Shown: in pieces, positions 6,381 to 6,800 of the stretch
Numbering within the stretch: the stretch's first letter is position 1
Layout: each line of letters begins with the position of its first letter
Assembly: GCA_029934875.1 (NCBI GenBank)
Contig: JAOZLK010000244.1
Coordinates: 1-6,800 of the forward strand
Direction of reading: 5' to 3'
Length of the DNA stretch: 6,800 nucleotides
Source: Bacteroidales bacterium
Lineage (GTDB): Bacteria; Bacteroidota; Bacteroidia; Bacteroidales; GCA-2748055
Notes under the pieces: generated by a model
The model's input: only the letters and a program-made list of their open reading frames with translations
Told to the model about the DNA's origin: nothing
The model's database searches: none
Position numbers and translations under genes: made by a program

Positions 6381-6493
6381 GCTGAATATAAGCTATTTAT
6401 ATATATGAAGAGGCGAAATTAGGGTTGCTGGATATGTGCTGGGAGTATGGGAGTGGGGAGATGAATAATTGTTGAACCTACATCCTCGCAATT

Positions 6494-6799
6494 TCAATTC
6501 AGATTTAGATCAACGAGTTGCAGGACCTCCTTTATTGCAGCACTGTACAGGTATTCCCCTTCGAGGTTGACAACCTTTGTGCGGCCGAAATCTTTTGTGC
6601 GTTGGATTAATCCTTCGCTTGCTATCCATTCAGTAACATGAATATCGATGTCTTCAAAATAATCAATATACAACCATTCCACACGGAAGCAGGCAAATTC
6701 AGTTCCTCCGACTTTGAGCAGATCAGTTCCTGAGACCTTCTTATCAATCCGGAAAGCCGAAGAGGAATTACTTTGCGTGCAGGTCCAGTAACTGTCTTC
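6494..6799 (-). CDS. C-terminal part of an unrecognised, possibly exported protein
   Basis: A minus-strand frame ends with TGA at 6494-6496 and stays open to the window edge, giving 101 residues; the start lies beyond 6800. The GTG at 6680-6682 is internal, because the frame upstream reads on as good protein (SNSSSAFRIDKKVSGTDLLK, VGGTEFACFRVEWLYIDYFE). The pattern G-T-E-F-x-C-F-R-V-E, then VTEWIASEGLIQR, then LEGEYL, is reminiscent of secreted beta-barrel proteins of the DUF3108 or lipocalin-like type, where a GTF-x-C motif is followed by a 'W-x-A/S-x-x-x-G-L-I/V' strand. This is a resemblance, not a firm family call. No signal peptide can be checked because the N-terminus is missing. It converges with the MG2/plug gene across 403 bases. 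Confidence 0.75.
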   Translation of the reverse strand, partial: EDSYWTCTQSNSSSAFRIDKKVSGTDLLKVGGTEFACFRVEWLYIDYFEDIDIHVTEWIASEGLIQRTKDFGRTKVVNLEGEYLYSAAIKEVLQLVDLNLN

Positions 6800-6800
6800 A

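Larger units (their letters stand above)
6091..6493. other. Non-coding gap between convergent genes
   Basis: About 400 bases with no credible gene on either strand, lying between the 3' ends of the MG2/plug gene and the minus-strand gene. In order it holds the palindrome TTCCATGGAA (6131-6140), a C-rich tract whose minus strand is a G-quadruplex motif (6177-6198), a large imperfect inverted repeat (6221-6380), a small TAGCT/AGCTA hairpin (6379-6383 with 6391-6395), and a G-rich plus-strand stretch (6441-6458). No classical hairpin-plus-T-run terminator was found for either gene, so these structures may serve to end transcription from both sides. Confidence 0.6.

Overview
The window most likely comes from the chromosome of a member of the Bacteroidota. 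Three things point there. The tRNA promoter has the TTTG / TAnnTTTG form typical of that phylum. No gene has a clear Shine-Dalgarno sequence. One gene encodes a long MG2 plus TonB-plug-like surface protein of a kind common in these bacteria. There are no mobile-element genes, no CRISPR array and no phage genes.

Layout. (1) 2-2917, plus strand: the 3' end of mutA (small, non-catalytic subunit) and the complete mutB (catalytic subunit) of adenosylcobalamin-dependent methylmalonyl-CoA mutase, 36 bases apart and surely one operon. Together they interconvert succinyl-CoA and (R)-methylmalonyl-CoA in the propionate/succinate pathway. (2) 2916-3116: right after mutB an open, protein-like frame without any normal start codon, in the +1 frame relative to mutB. 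(3) 3134-3324: a compact tRNA-Glu(UUC) unit with its own promoter and intrinsic terminator. (4) 3325-3654: a gene-free stretch rich in small palindromes built on TGATT/AATCA, with a candidate promoter for the next gene. (5) 3655-6090, plus strand: an 811-residue exported protein with an N-terminal macroglobulin-like MG2 domain, an inner carboxypeptidase-regulatory-like beta domain, a TonB-plug-like domain and a short C-terminal conserved block, but no beta-barrel. (6) 6091-6493: a non-coding gap between convergent genes that holds a strong G-quadruplex motif on the minus strand and a roughly 160-base imperfect palindrome. (7) 6494-6799, minus strand: the C-terminal part of an unrecognised, possibly exported protein that runs off the window.

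The mutase genes and the tRNA are ordinary housekeeping genes. The parts that deserve a second look are the start-less frame behind mutB, the orphan plug protein, and the structured DNA between the convergent genes. I did not find clear evidence of a new defence or mobile system.
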